A DNA stretch of 64,000 nt. Source: Apricaphanius iberus (Eukaryota; Chordata; Actinopteri; Cyprinodontiformes; Aphaniidae). The stretch lies in contig JAPXFQ010000127.1 in assembly GCA_028564705.1 (NCBI GenBank), positions 1,116,001 through 1,180,000 of the forward strand, read 5' to 3'. Below, one piece after another: positions 13,030 through 25,375 of this stretch (its first letter is position 1; the number at the start of each line of letters is the position of its first letter). The notes under the pieces are model-generated. The model searched no databases. It had not been told where the DNA came from and saw nothing but the letters and a program-made list of their open reading frames with translations. A program made the position numbers and the translations under genes.

Positions 13030-13162
13030 CACACACTCTCATTACCCCCCTTCCCTACTCCGCTCCCATACATACCTACAAACATTCATTGGTCGTCACA
13101 TGTACCAATATACGCATTTTATTTATCCTTGATAGCTGGTTGATCTCATGGTCCTGCTCCCC

Positions 13163-13870
13163 CTAAAGCCTCATATATTTCAGTACAAACCTTATCAAAT
13201 TGTTTTTTTGTATTGCTGTCCTGTGACATTGTCCTTTACTCCTTTCAATGTTTAAATAATATTTCATTAACCTTTTCCAGTTTTCAAGAGATGGTGCTTC
13301 TTTGTTTTTCCAATTTTGCAGTATTAATTTTTTATAGACTAGCGAACAGAAAATAATTTGCCAGCCCACTGGATATCTAATATTTTCAATATTTTGAAAT
13401 GAGCATATCTCTTGTGTTAATACCAATTCACAATTGACAGCTCTTGACATCCACCTCTCTATTTGTTCCCAAACCTCTCGGATTTCTCTACAGTTCCAAA
13501 AAGCATGAATGAGGGAGTCTCTTTGTGTGCTACATTTTAAACACTTATCCGAAGAATTGCTATCAAATTTTTGTATTTTATCTCTGCTGTAATATACACG
13601 CGTCATTACTTTAAATTGGATTAATTGTAAATCTTCATTAATTGTGACCTTATTTGTAATAGATAACATTCCTTCCACCTTTTCCCAAAAATGATCACTC
13701 CTGTTGGAGAGCTATCTAATACGGTATGGATTTTATTCAAAAAAAGCATTTTTGAGTTAGGAGGCTTGTAGATATTAATAATTGTATAGGGTTCCCCAAA
13801 CAATTCACATTTATTGATTATGAATCGACCATGGTCGTCTGCATTTTGTTTGAGAAGTTTAAATGGCATT
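13163..13870 (-). mobile_element. L1-clade LINE fragment with internal deletion (endonuclease joined to C-terminus)
   Basis: 13870-13690 encodes part of an endonuclease (GRFIINKCELFGEPYTIINI, then YKPPNS). From about 13680 to 13163 a 171-codon frame encodes the C-terminal region (LIQFKVMTRVYYSRDK and the cysteine motif CLKC...HAFWNC). The reverse transcriptase that should lie between is missing, so the copy is internally deleted and dead. Confidence 0.7.
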
Positions 13871-13879
13871 CACGTTCCA

Positions 13880-15980
13880 TTCCCCGAAGGAAAAGGACGT
13901 CTCAAACAGGGCAGATCGTCTTTTTATTGACAAGGAAACTATCCCAGTACAAGCCCAACCTCCCCTTACAGACACACAAACAAAAGAACTTTCATCAGGG
14001 TTCTGTTAATTACGTAGATCACAGTACAAAGCCCTTCCTTCCCGTCACATATATACAAACAAAAGGAAGACCTTCCTCAGGATTATGCTAAAAAGATCAC
14101 AGTATGAAGTCCTTCCTCTAACAACAGTTTTGTTTGATGCTTTGTTTTAAGTTGAGCCTGCTGTTATATGGAGGGGCTGTTAGGAATGTAAGAATTAATT
14201 ACAACATGACATTCTTATTTACACTTGATAGGCTGCTGGGCTATGAGGGAAGTTGAAATCACCTCTTCAAAATCCTGTTTACACTGGATAAGCTGCTGGG
14301 ATGCAATTCACCTTTCAAATATTTTACTTAGTTGAAACATAGTTATTATTTTATACATCAGTTTGTATCCTTATGCATCTCCAAAAGTTCGTCAAGTTTG
14401 GTCTCAAAATCATCAAATCTAGCTGCGTTTGTATTCGGCATTTCTGCTGCCCCGTGTGCTCTGGTGTTTGTGGACACTCACGTTCATTATTCCTGGGTTG
14501 TTTTCCTCTCAGTTCTGTTCATATAACAGACTGAAGTTTAGTTGACAAATCTGATCATGTCTTAACCGTATTATCGGGTTGATTTTGATTATTTTAGGAT
14601 CTTATTACCCGCCGCATCCAGGAGCTCTAACCCTTCCGACCCTCACGTCGCGAATGCGCCTAATGTCCCCCTATTATTATGTATGATATCATCATTTCAC
14701 CCCTCTCCCTTACTGAATGGTATCACTGACACTGGCGGCGGCACATGCAAAATGTGTACAGCGCGCTTCGCCCACGTGAACAATTCCTTCCCTTTACTGC
14801 TGTGGAAGATCTCATCTGTCAAAATGTTGCTTAGTTTAGGTCAATTTAGGTCAGTTTAGGATTAGCTTCTAAAACCCAGTGTTACAACTTTTTAGTTTTG
14901 TGTGTCAGCCGCTGTGAGATACAGGAGGATGTATAGATGCTGAACTAGCCATGTTGCTACTGGATTGGTAAGTAATAAATGCTTGCTCCTGGGTTATTTG
15001 GGCATGATGATGCGATACAGTGCCAGGAAAATTGTTTGATGGTTTACCAACTGACACGCTGTCAGTTTGATGTTTTGTTCTTTTGACTGTACTTGTAAAC
15101 TTGTTCAGAAGCGCTCCATAGAGATTCCCACATCTGCTTCAGCTGTTGGCTCGGTCTTGCTGATAGCCAGCAGCCCCTCAAAATGCAATGAGTATAAAAC
15201 CCCTGTATTTATGATTGTTTATGCGTTTTGGTTCACTATTTGGCTTCAGCACATTTCGTAGTGAGTTACCGCTGTTTTAAAGTGCGCATTATTCAGTTAA
15301 AGTGATGTTTTCGGACTTAAATTAGTGCTAACTCATTAGCGGAGTAGCTCTGTAGATCTTCACGTCATGGTGATGTTATACAGTAGCTTTGCTCAAATTT
15401 CTCCACGTTAGCTCAAGAATCCACCTTTTTTTCTCTGTTAACTTATAAATGCAGTCAAACATAAGATGTTATATTGATTATCAGTTCACATTGCGTCTGT
15501 CAAAATGAGGTCTTGATCATTCTGAACAGTCAAATACACTTAAACATTAGAATGTCCAAGGCAGTCATATTGACCCTTTTAAAATATGCATATTAAATAA
15601 CTTTGTCAAATTAAGTAATGAAGCCTTGTTGGTCCCTGACTTTCCCTAAAACTATGTGAATTTTAATAAAACTATTTTGAATGTTTATCATGTGAATCAT
15701 AATATGATCATTTCTACAAAGGATTTTACGCTGTTTCAATCCATCATGCCTAATTTAGATAATATGAAAGTATTCTGTGAAGGGTAGTTGGCACAAATGG
15801 ATCATACTGTATTTGACAACATAGTAGATCGTATAGTAACACAATTCCACATCATCTTCAAGAGATGCACTGAAACCTCCCAAACAGCTCAAAGTAGTTT
15901 GTACAGTAGCTGGCAGAGGATTTCTATCAGAGGTTCTGCCTGCAAGGAGTTGACTGCAACCAGGAGTTTAGTATATATTT
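13880..15980. other. no gene recognised, inside the hAT-like composite
   Basis: Sequence between the two L1 fragments. No coding exon, terminal repeats or known repeat family were identified. Confidence 0.35.
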
Positions 15981-15989
15981 ACTTTTTTA

Positions 15990-16600
15990 TTACAGGTAAA
16001 ATATTTAAGTTTTTTCTGGTTTTAGTACCTTCAGTTATAATCATTCCCAAACATTTTACCTCATTTTAACCGGAATCCCATATAAATCAGTTTGCTCCAT
16101 ATCATATATTGACATAAGCTCACATTTTTTAAATGTAAATAGAATCGTAATGCTTTAGAAAATATTCACATTTTGTTATTATTACCCAAGGGATCTGGAC
16201 TGTTTTTATTTAGATATATAGCTAATAACTCAGCAGCTAAAATAAATAATTAGGGAGAAAAGGGACAGCCCTGCCCCACGATTGATAGTGAATCCTTTAG
16301 GTGTTCCTTGGGGGAGAGAAACCGAGCTATTAATATCCTCATACATTTATATTCATCGCTTTAATAAACTCTGTACAGAATCCAAAATATTCTGACGTCT
16401 TTATAATACATGTATGTTCAACAGAATCAAATGCTACGTAAAGATCCAAAAATTAAAATTAAACCCTTATCAACACCCTTTTCAAACAATTTGCAAAAAT
16501 AAGAGTAAATCATTTGTAATCCAATTACATTGCTAGTGCAAGCACAAAAGAATGAATTTAAGGTGGTCTAGCAGTACAGAAGCAGTTATATATGATTCAC
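15990..16600 (-). mobile_element. L1-clade LINE reverse-transcriptase remnant
   Basis: The minus strand contains, with frameshifts and stops, the RT signature GQGCPFSPLI near 16270. Flanking L1-like text includes KCELMSIYDMEQTDLYGIP at 16135-16075. It lies on the 5' side of the endonuclease piece at 13.87 kb, the reverse of normal L1 order. It is therefore a separate or rearranged copy. Confidence 0.5.
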
Positions 16601-16762
16601 ATACAGTCTGATTGATTTAAATATATGAGAATGATAGTAAAAATACCATAAAGTGCATGATTTTATGTAAATTAATATTAAAAAATTCTCAGCTGTGTTG
16701 GGGGCCGTACCAAGATTCTTGTCATGGGGCCAAAAATTCTTAGCAGCGCCCCTGCTTAGACT

Positions 16763-17866
16763 CATTACTCCAATGCTCCAGGATACAATCTTTGTACTTT
16801 ATTGTAAATTAAAGTTTTTTCTCTAGTTAGCCTCACTTATGTGGTTTTCTTATGGCCACATAGATGTTCACTCCTAATCCCTTCAGTTTCCTTTGCATTA
16901 TGCATGTAGAAATTCTCAAACTTTTAATATCAAACATAGCCCTGAGATCTGATTGTTTGTCTTTAATTTGATTTCATCATTTAGGTGATTGCCTATCATG
17001 CTCGTCAGGTTCTATTTCTGAACAAAAGTCTTCCTTAAAACAATGTTTTCCTACATTCCTTACAGCTTTCAATAATGCGTTGGATTGTTCTTAACCTAAG
17101 TTTATTAGTTCCCAGACATGTGGACTCTAGTCACATAGTTTGGTCTCAAGTTAGAATCTGGTCATTAATTTTGTGACTTAAGATATGACATGAAAAAAAT
17201 GCTAAAACACTGACTTGACTTGGACTTTTAAACCAATGACTTTGGACTTGACTTAGACTTGAACCAATTGCTTGAAAATACTTCATATTTTACCAAATAG
17301 TTAAAGTTTAATACATCTATTATTTCAAAATTGAGCACTTTTAATATAATTTCACTCATACCGTGGCACTGATCCTGTCTTAACAGGCTGAGACTGTCTC
17401 AGTGTACGCATGTGTGCCAGAGCAGCAGAACAGCCAATCAAATTGCTAGATTTAAAAAGAAAAGACATCACAACCCGCTGTCTCTCTACACACTGCTGCA
17501 GCCAAAAAGAGTTTAGCTCTAAATGGTGAATTCTTTTGATTACATAAACTCCAGAGTAGTTGTAAAAACAGGAGTGCAACTTGTAAAAACATACAAGAAG
17601 AGTATCATAGAGGGAGATGGCACAAAATCCAACTTCTTTCGAACACCACAATTCAATTTTCCGGGGTGAAACATTTCCTGTACAAACATGGGTTGAAAGG
17701 CCATTTTGCAAGGAGGAAGTGATTATTCTAAAATAAACATTTGCAAGCACACACAGTGAAGATGACTAACTTAGTTTCTTGACACATGTCCTGTGATCTA
17801 ATGAAACTAAAGTGAAATTGTTTGGCCATAAGCTTTTAGTGAACACACTGATGACATTTATATTGT
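16763..17866. other. no gene recognised
   Basis: AT-rich. A 132-codon minus-strand frame at 17352-17750 shows no recognisable domain and no splice context. Confidence 0.4.
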
Positions 17867-17874
17867 GTATATAT

Positions 17875-18153
17875 AAAGGATGCAACAACACTGATACCAT
17901 TATTGGGTTTCGGGGCCAATACCGTTCTTGTGTAGCCTACTGTATCGGTATCGGTTAAAGTTAACCGATGCCATGAACCGGTACTTAAAATGTGTCAACT
18001 ATGAAATAATTTCACAGAAAATGTTTATTTTTCACTTGAAATTTTATTTTTGTGTTGTAGAAGTATCGGTATTGGTACTTGGTATCAGTAAGCACTCAAA
18101 TCCAAGTATCGGTATCGTATCGGTTTGAAAAAAGTAGCATCGTTGCATCCCTA
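17875..18153. mobile_element. hAT-like MITE with perfect 8-bp target duplication
   Basis: GTATATAT occurs at 17867-17874 and again at 18154-18161. The terminal inverted repeats are AAAGGATGCAAC and TAGGGATGCAAC. The interior has repeated TATCGGTATCGG-like units. It encodes no transposase. Confidence 0.75.
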
Positions 18154-18349
18154 GTATATATCAAATACTGGTTCCCACTCCTTTCGTTTCGCTTCTTTTT
18201 TCCGTTCAGCTTTGTCTTTTAAGCCTATTAACTCTTATAGTGGCATGGCAATAATTTTTTTTTTTATTACCATAAACTATTCTTGTCCAATTTGCTACCT
18301 CTCGATTAAATGTGTCCCCACATACATCCTATTTTGCTTACTCCCTCCT

Positions 18350-18351
18350 TC

Positions 18352-18386
<35 letters not shown>

Positions 18387-18389
18387 AAG
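18350..18389. repeat. (CAGA)n microsatellite
   Basis: About nine CAGA units in a row within otherwise unremarkable sequence. Confidence 0.9.
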
Positions 18390-18959
18390 AGTATTTCCTT
18401 TGCTTCAACTGTCATGCCTTAAAGTGCTTTAGGATCAGGCCTGGATCTGAAATATCTAAAGAAAGAAAGCAAAAATACTCAGAGCTACAAAAAATAGATT
18501 GCAACAAAAGACAACCCAGACTGAGAGTGTGTTATTTAGTTTTCATGCAATTATCCCTGCTGCACTACACAAAACACTTATTCCAGCGCTCTGTGTACCT
18601 GGCACACAAATTTCCGCACTACAACATTGATAGAAAGAGTCGACCATGATAGCACTTGTTAGTATGTTGTGCTATTTATGTTATGCATAGAGAGTAGGGG
18701 TTTGCAAAGCAATTTCAGTATTTTATCTGTATTTGTTGTGTGTGTGTGGTGGGGGGATAGTACTTGTATTTGTATTAAAGTAAAATTCAAAATAGATGTA
18801 AAAATTCTTTTTTGCGTTACACTTCTTATTAACGTTATAGTGTAAGTATTCTTGAATTATCCAATTATAATTATTTATATACAATATTGGTTGACTTTTT
18901 CCATAAATCCAGCAAAGAAAATGAAACAAGGAAATATAACATGAAAAGAAAAGAAAATA

Positions 18960-19085
18960 ACAGGGGCAGAACATGGCTGTGAGGATGATTTGGTGCTTGT
19001 GGAGGGTTTGGCAGAACATGGTTGTGATGATGAGTTTGTGCTGGTGGGGGGATTGATGCTTATGGGTGGGTTGGCAGACAGTAAC
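18960..19085. repeat. short tandem duplication
   Basis: GGCAGAACATGGCTGTGAGG at 18964 and GGCAGAACATGGTTGTGATG at 19010 start two similar, diverged units. The minus-strand frame they produce, with repeated STKSSSQPCSAP-like segments, is a product of the duplication and not a supported gene. Confidence 0.5.
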
Positions 19086-19229
19086 AGGAGAGGATGCTTT
19101 GAGAGCTCATGATTATGCATATCAGATATCTAGAGATGTAACAAATGATGTAACTAAAGTAACAGGAAGCATGCTAAGGCTAACTAACCTATAGCCGGCA
19201 ACTTGCTGTTTTGCAAAACACAGAGTAAC

Positions 19230-19679
19230 TTAAAGGAATAGTTCACTGTTTTTACATACTGACATAGACTAGTCAGATATGACTAGTTGATATGTACCTG
19301 TCTTGTCTTTGTCTGTACGCTCTGTCGTGCAAACAGAGCAGTAACTTGCGCGGACGTAGTGCTCCTCGTATTATTACACCTCACAATATAGTACCCCTTT
19401 TTTATCCGCTGAGAAAATCGACATGTTACATTTCTGTGTTAATATACTTTTTAGTGTAACACTTCACTTAACTGTATTTAAATAGGGAAAAGGTGGAAGA
19501 GTTTGGTAGCTTCTGACGGGAGCTGATTTGGAGCTATACAGTATGTGGAAGAGGCTGCGTTTGTGCTCCATTTGCACGACAGAGCGCACAGACAAAGACC
19601 AGACAGGTACATATCAACTAGTCTAAGGTAAGGTAAGAACATATGTCAGTATGTAAAAACGGTGAACTATTCCTTTAAA
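19230..19679. mobile_element. fold-back MITE with long inverted arms
   Basis: The left end TTAAAGGAATAGTTCACTG is almost exactly the inverse of the right end, and matching arms continue inward past TTTTTACATACTGACATA. A second matching pair includes GTACCTGTC and CTCTGTCGTGCAAA. The arms are over 100 bases around a short loop. No coding capacity. Confidence 0.75.
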
Positions 19680-20810
19680 CATACAGAAGTTTTGTTTTAA
19701 CATTTTTAACCGAGTGGTAACGTTACTCTGTCAACAGGCTATTATCTAAACTACAGAGCAACCAGAGCTACATAAAAGGAGCGAACATGAGAGCACCCAG
19801 TGCAGACGTTCATAACTATGCAACATAATGGAATAATCTCCCCATCTACCTTGGCTTCCCGAAAGTTATAAACTGCCTCAGGAACCCAGTTAGGTGCAAA
19901 AATCTATTCAACAAAAAGTGATGCAGTTAAGTCTTTTTTTTTTTTTTTTTTTCGTTCAGCCAAACATTTTCTGTTGCTGTGTGGAGCAGCCTCTGTCAAT
20001 CAGCTCTTTTACTCACCCTCACTTCCCCGACTCCTGAACGTCACTCTCTCTCTCATCCAGGCATGCACTGCAGTCTCATGAAAAAACACAGCTTTTCGAC
20101 ATAAAGTTTTTCTAGTTTCCAAATACAAATAGATTAAAGTTTTTTTTTAAAATAAGTATTCATAAAATTACATTTTCCCAAATACTGTATTTGGGTTTGG
20201 CTCCACCCCTAATAGAGAAACAAGGATCTTCTACAACACATACAATCTATTAAACAATGCAGGTGATGCATGATTATAGAAGGATGTAGCAGCATAAGAT
20301 TTATCATAAACCGGTCCATTGTTTTGTCTGCAAATAATAAGCAACTGATGATCACTAATAAACAGAAGGTGTCATAATTCTTATAAGCTTAGGGGAGTAC
20401 AAGGGGGGAATGTAACAGAAACACAAGACTAGGGCCAAATAAGGTTTCAAGGCCCAGGGAATTTGTCATAACTACACCCAAAAAGTATCCCTTTTTCTAT
20501 TATCTAATTCTAGCCGGTATTTTTGTGCTTTTTCTCTTACTATCTGAGTTTGTTTCATCTTCTCAACAGATTGTGCCCCCTATCTCTCCCAAATCTTAAA
20601 TGGGTCTCCTAATGGCAATACTCTTTACACCTCAGCCATAATAGTGACTCCTCCCAGCTCCACTGATGAGCTCCGTCAATTTCTGCAGGTATAAGTCAGC
20701 ACTTACTCCGGTTCCAAGTGTAGTGGTTGACAAGTCCCTGAAGCATCATCAGCAGAAGTTCAAATCAGCGTTTCTTATATTTTATAATGTCTGGTCTTGT
20801 ACATGAGGCA

Positions 20811-21065
20811 GTCTGGTAACCGGTGGGTTTCCGGTTCTAACACCTGCTCTGCATTTCTCGGGCTGTTGTGTCCTTGCGCAAGACACTTCACCTACCTTGT
20901 GTGCTGCTGGTGGTCAATGGGTAAAGTGGTGCCTGTGTGTACAGCAGCCTCTCTTCTGTCTGTTTGTCCCAGGGCAACTGTGATACAATGTAACGTATGT
21001 GAACGTGTGTGTGAATAGGTGAATGACTGAATGTAGTGTACAAATACAAAATGCAGGCTGTTTAG
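20811..21065 (+). repeat. tRNA-derived SINE
   Basis: A degenerate box B (CCGGTTCTAAC) is followed by the familiar teleost SINE body: GCAAGACACTTCACCTACCT, TGCTGGTGGTCAATGGG and GTGTGAATAGGTGAATGACT. The 73-codon frame over it is noncoding. Confidence 0.7.
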
Positions 21066-21185
21066 GTTAAGTTTGCAAGAAGGATGAAATTATTTGGCTA
21101 TGAAAGTTATGAAGAATTGCTTATGGCAATCAATAATATTAATGATTTATGGAAAATTATTAATGAACAGTACCTTACCATGTAC

Positions 21186-21566
21186 AGTACAGGCCAAAAG
21201 TTTGGACACACCTTCTCATTCAATGTGTCTTCTTTATTTTCATGACTACATTGTAGATTCTCAGTTAAGGGCATCAAAACTATGAATGAACACACAATGT
21301 ATGGGATTACTGTATGTACTTAAACAAAAAGAGTGAAATAACTGAATACATGTGTTATATTTTAGATTCCTCAAAGTAGCCACCCTTTGCTCTGATTACT
21401 TCTTTGCATTCTCTTCAGCTTCAAGAAGTAGTCACCCCAAATGGTTTTCCAGCAGTCTTGAAGGAGTTCCCAGAGATGCTTAGTACTTGTTGGCCCTTTT
21501 GCCTTCACTCTGCGGTTCAGCTCACCCCAAATCATCTTGATTGGGTTCAGGTCCGGTGACTTTGGA
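21186..21566 (-). mobile_element. Tc1-like transposon remnant, 3' end of transposase and one terminal repeat
   Basis: The plus-strand left end CAGGCCAAAAGTTTGGACAC is the terminal repeat of a common teleost Tc1 element. The minus strand encodes the transposase C-terminus (HLWELLQDCWKTIWGDYF; degenerate SNQSKGW near the end). The match stops near 21566 and no second end is seen. Confidence 0.75.
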
Positions 21567-21569
21567 GCA

Positions 21570-22600
21570 CAGTATTCAATACTTATTGTCTCCGTTGCAG
21601 TATGAATAAGGCTTCTGCTGGTACAGGTCCCTCTGCATACAGTGGTCGGCTCCTTTTTCCTCTCTCACAGCAGTCTGTGATACAGAAAGCTTTCTGTAGG
21701 GTTTGAGACAAAGCAGTGGTATTTGTTTCATCAGTGTTTCCAAATCACCTGATATCGGCAGTCTGTGTCCTTTGGAGTGAGTTTCTCCCAGCAACTAAAG
21801 TGCCAACCTTCACCAGTGATGGAGGGATCTGGATGCAGCAGTTTCTTCCCTTTGAGCAAGCCTCAGTCAAAGGCTGGCTTACATGACCTCTGCCCCCCAC
21901 ACCTTTCCCTGTGGGAATGGGTTTTTTCTCTTTTACTATGGAGCTAGAATGTGCATTAGCGCCACCCAATGGAACACTAGGAAATGTTTTGGTCCTCATA
22001 CTTATTCAACCAAGGGAGGTATTGTTGTTCTATTTCCCATGTGTGCATGAATGGCTGAGACTGAATGTAGTTTATAAATGCAAATGCAGGCCATTTTAGG
22101 GTAAGTATCAGTCTGCAATCTAGGCTGCACTTTCTCAGCATTGCTTGTTGTTCTATTCCACATTTAGCTTTCCACCTCTAACAGAACTCAAGCTTTTAGC
22201 AGCTATTACTTCTCTCATCATCCCATCAATGCACACTCTGCTGTTAATCTTCTGGTTGGAAATTGTTAACCAACAGGGACAGCCAATCTGCACACAGACA
22301 GTCTGGGAAAAACTTCAAAAGTCAGAGCTACTATTTCTTAAGCTCAAGATCTCTGCATCTTTTATTCACGTGGCTGATGAAGGAAGTAACGCTCTCACAG
22401 CGAGCAGCTCCATCCAGCCCACACTGAACTTCTGTTCAGCCAACAAGCTCAGAAATGCTGAACCTCCGTTTGGATCACAGCACTAGTTTTTAATGTTGTC
22501 ATTGTTCTTCAGCAAACACTAAACACATCCACTGGCTGTAGTGAGGTTTCAAGATGGCGGTTGGTTGGTTATTAAATGACGCCGTCAAGTTACTCTTCAG
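21570..22600. other. no gene recognised; short SINE tail at about 22030-22100
   Basis: 22050-22100 resembles the 3' tail of the SINE at 20.8 kb. The rest, including a 113-codon frame at 22145-22486, has no recognisable domain. Confidence 0.35.
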
Positions 22601-22619
22601 TGACTCCGCCCTCTAGCCA

Positions 22620-24450
22620 ATCAGTGACCGACAGCCGTCTGACGTCGCTTTTCAGTACCAGTTCAGCACGGATGGAACCACAGCAGAGCTGGTGCGAAAA
22701 ATAGTATCGGCTTGGCGCGACTCAGCCAGACTTCTGACAGTGGAGAGTAAAAGGTACTGAGGCTGAGTCGATCCGGGCCGAGTCGAGTCTTACCGGTGGA
22801 GAGATGCCTTACGAAAAGAACTGAGGTATGTCTGCTACTTTGTGCCCCTTTTCTACCAGGGTCAGTACAGTACGGAACAGGTCAGTACGACCCAGAACCG
22901 GGAAAAAGCTTTTGATAATGTAAGCCATACCAATCTAAAAATTGTATTGCAAAGGATGGGGTTTGGAGAGAGATTTAAAAGATGGATACAAATTTTATGA
23001 CAACGTTACAAGTGTGGTTAACGTTGATGGCTTTTTCAGCGCTCCCTTTGCAGTGAACTCAGGGGTGAGACAAGGGTGTCCCCTCTCCCCCCTGCTTTTT
23101 ACATTAGACATAGAACCTCTTGCTTGTGCGCTTAGGCAGAATGACAATATAAACGGTATTATCCCCCCGGGTAGTAACAGTAAGGAAATTAGTTTCTCAA
23201 TGTAAATGGACGACCTCACCCTTTTACTTTCAGATAACCGATCAATACTGGAGACTTTATCACTTTGTGAAAAATTTACAGAAGTGTCTGGAATGAAGGT
23301 TAACAAAGGGAAGAGTGAAATTTTCACACTCAATTGGAAAGAGGAAATAGGAGAGTGGGGATTATCTGTAAAAACAAAGTATATTAAAGTTCTAGGAGCG
23401 TTGATAGGAGAGGACATAGTTAATAAGAACTGGGAGACAGTGATTCACAGATAAGGGTGGAAGCTTTTACAGTGGAAAGACAGAGATCTATCTTTCATTG
23501 GGAGGGTTTTGATCGTTAAAACTGAGATTATCACTTCTATGGCACCTTTGGCATCAGTTTTACCAATTCCACACAGGTGTATGGTAACAATTAGGAAAGA
23601 AATCTTCCAATTTATCTGGGGCAGCAAACAGGAAAGAATTAAGAGAGAGATTATGTACAAACCACCAGAAAGAGGGGGGAGAGCTGTCCCGGATTTGGAA
23701 GTTAAAATGAAAGCTGTGTTTGTGACCCCGATTCTAAAAGCTGTTTTAAATCCAACGCAGACCAAGTGGAGTGTCTTTTTGAATTTCTGGTTGGGCCTCA
23801 AGATCTTACCAGCATGGGGAAGGCGCATATCTTTACTGACCCCCCCCCCCCCCCACACACACACCACACACCCCCCACACCCCCGCAAGTACCTCTCCAG
23901 ACTTGTTTGAAGGAGTAATAAAGACCATAAACCTTAATTAACACCTTAATCGTTGCCCCCAGAATTATTGACATGTATGAGAATAGAAGAGGCATTAGCT
24001 CCTAGTCAGGGCATGACCCCACTCAGTAGACTGACGGAAGTGCAATGTGAATTGGCATGGTTAAATATTAATGACAAGGTTTTGACAAATGCTGGAAAAT
24101 TTCAGCCGAGCACCTCATGATTTTTAAACAGGATTGCAGGTTTTGGAAATAATACGTTTCTTTAATGAATAGTGATGATGAAACTCCAGTTGTTACTTTA
24201 AATGTTAGTGGGAGGGGAAAACATTGTCCTTGTTGTTTTCTGGCATGTTCCTGTGTATAATTTCAAAAGGATCGTTGTTTGCTACTTGTATGTTATGTAA
24301 TAATATGCAATGAACAATAAAGTATTTAAAAAAGTGAAAAAGTGCCAGAACCGTACAGTTGTGTTTCCATTACCATCTCGGAAATGCAGACGTAGGTGAG
24401 AGTATGGGCACCCTCAGGTTAGGAAGTGGCCTGAAAGGTCTGTGATGTCA
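22620..24450. repeat. GC-rich MITE-like repeats interrupted by a Tx1-like LINE
   Basis: 22620-22900 contains GGTCAGTACAGTACGGAAC and related GTAC-rich motifs. After the LINE, 24354-24400 continues with similar sequence (TACAGTTGTGTTTCCATTAC). The two sides share the LINE target duplication, so they were contiguous before insertion. Confidence 0.5.
22901..24344 (+). mobile_element. Tx1-like (L1-group) LINE, 5'-truncated, with target-site duplication
   Basis: CCAGAACCG flanks both sides (22892-22900, 24345-24353). The plus strand encodes reverse transcriptase: FFSAPFAVNSGVRQGCPLSP, a broken catalytic box (stop, then MDDLTLLLS), KYIKVLGALIGED, and downstream DRDLSFIGRVLIVKTE and IFQFIWGSKQERIK. 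Frameshifts and stops near 23200, 23453 and 23900 make it inactive. A C-rich/CA microsatellite lies at 23840-23886. AATAAAG near 24315 precedes the A-rich 3' end. Confidence 0.8.
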
Positions 24451-24541
24451 TTCGTAATAGCCACATAAGTAGTTAACAAATGTGGATGTGCGCATTGGAA
24501 GCTACAAACAACAATGGAGGACGTCCAGGTATTTTTGAACT

Positions 24542-25375
24542 TCATACTTGGACTGTGGCTCTTTCTGAAAAAAAACAGACTCCGTGCCTGACATGCAAGA
24601 CGACATTGCCAAGCAAGGCTTTTGGCAGAAAGAAGGACTCTCCTCTTCCAGAAAGTCCTTCAACAGCATGAAAAGTTATTAGAGCGGCACAGAAGCAGAC
24701 AACGCACGAGAATGACTTTAGGGATGGCAAGAAGAAGGCTGCCAGAGGAGTGCAGAGATCACAAAGGTTCATATGGTAAAAGCAATTCTGAAAGACAAGA
24801 AGGCCCAAGACCATTAAGAAACTTAAAAAAACGGTTAAAAGAACCTTAAAATTGACTCTAAAACCAACAGAGAGCCAATGAAGTGATTTTAAGAGGGGCG
24901 TAATGCGCTCCCACTTCCTGGTCTTCATCAGGATACGTGCAGCTGAATTTTGAAGAACTTGTAAACCAGATATGCTCTTTTCGGGAAGACCAGAAATCAG
25001 GGCATTACAGAAATCAATTGTACTGGTGATAAAAGCATGTATCAGTGTCTCCATGTTGGCCTGAGAGAGAGAATGAGGTGGATTCTGGCAATGTTCTTTA
25101 GATGATGAAAAAAATCTATTTTGGTAATGTTTTTAAATGTGTGGGATGAAAGTCAGCTCAGGGTCAAAAATCGTACCCGGGTTCTTCATTTGTAAAGATG
25201 AATTAAAAGACAGCAATTGTAGTTTTTGTAAAAGTTTCTCTCTCTGAGCCTCAGGACGAATGATCAAACCTTTTGTCCTGGCAGAGCAGGAGAACGTTTC
25301 TGCCATCCAGGATTTGATGTCTAAAATGTATTTCTTGGCAAGGTAAGGTCTTTGCTTCACACTAGGTATGGCTGC
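24542..25375 (-). mobile_element. L2/CR1-type LINE, C-terminal reverse-transcriptase fragment
   Basis: A 170-codon minus-strand frame starts METLIHAFITSTIDFCNALI and continues LQVLQNSAARILMKTRKWE and LKSLHWLSVGFRVNFKVLLT, the end of an L2-type RT. Upstream, 25375-25133 encodes further LINE protein (SFNSSLQMKNPGTIFDPELT). A frameshift and truncation make it inactive. Confidence 0.75.

Larger units (their letters stand above)
12053..16754. mobile_element. hAT-like element or composite with 8-bp target duplication, carrying nested repeats
   Basis: The ends are CATGGGCGCC and, inverted, CAGGGGCGCT. They are flanked by CTTGGACT (12045-12052) and CTTAGACT (16755-16762), an 8-bp duplication with one mismatch. 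An 8-bp duplication and CA(G)GGGCG-type ends fit the hAT superfamily. No transposase is seen; the 4.7 kb interior holds a MITE (12.5-13.0 kb) and L1 fragments. Confidence 0.5.

Noticed and set aside
17352..17750. 132-codon minus-strand ORF
   Set aside because: No recognisable domain, no splice signals joining it to other exons, and no sign of conservation visible here.
18352..18390. Tandem CAGA units as a CRISPR-like array
   Set aside because: Simple microsatellite with no spacers, in a vertebrate genome.
23445..23888. 147-codon minus-strand ORF
   Set aside because: Antisense of the Tx1-like LINE coding region and its C/CA microsatellite.
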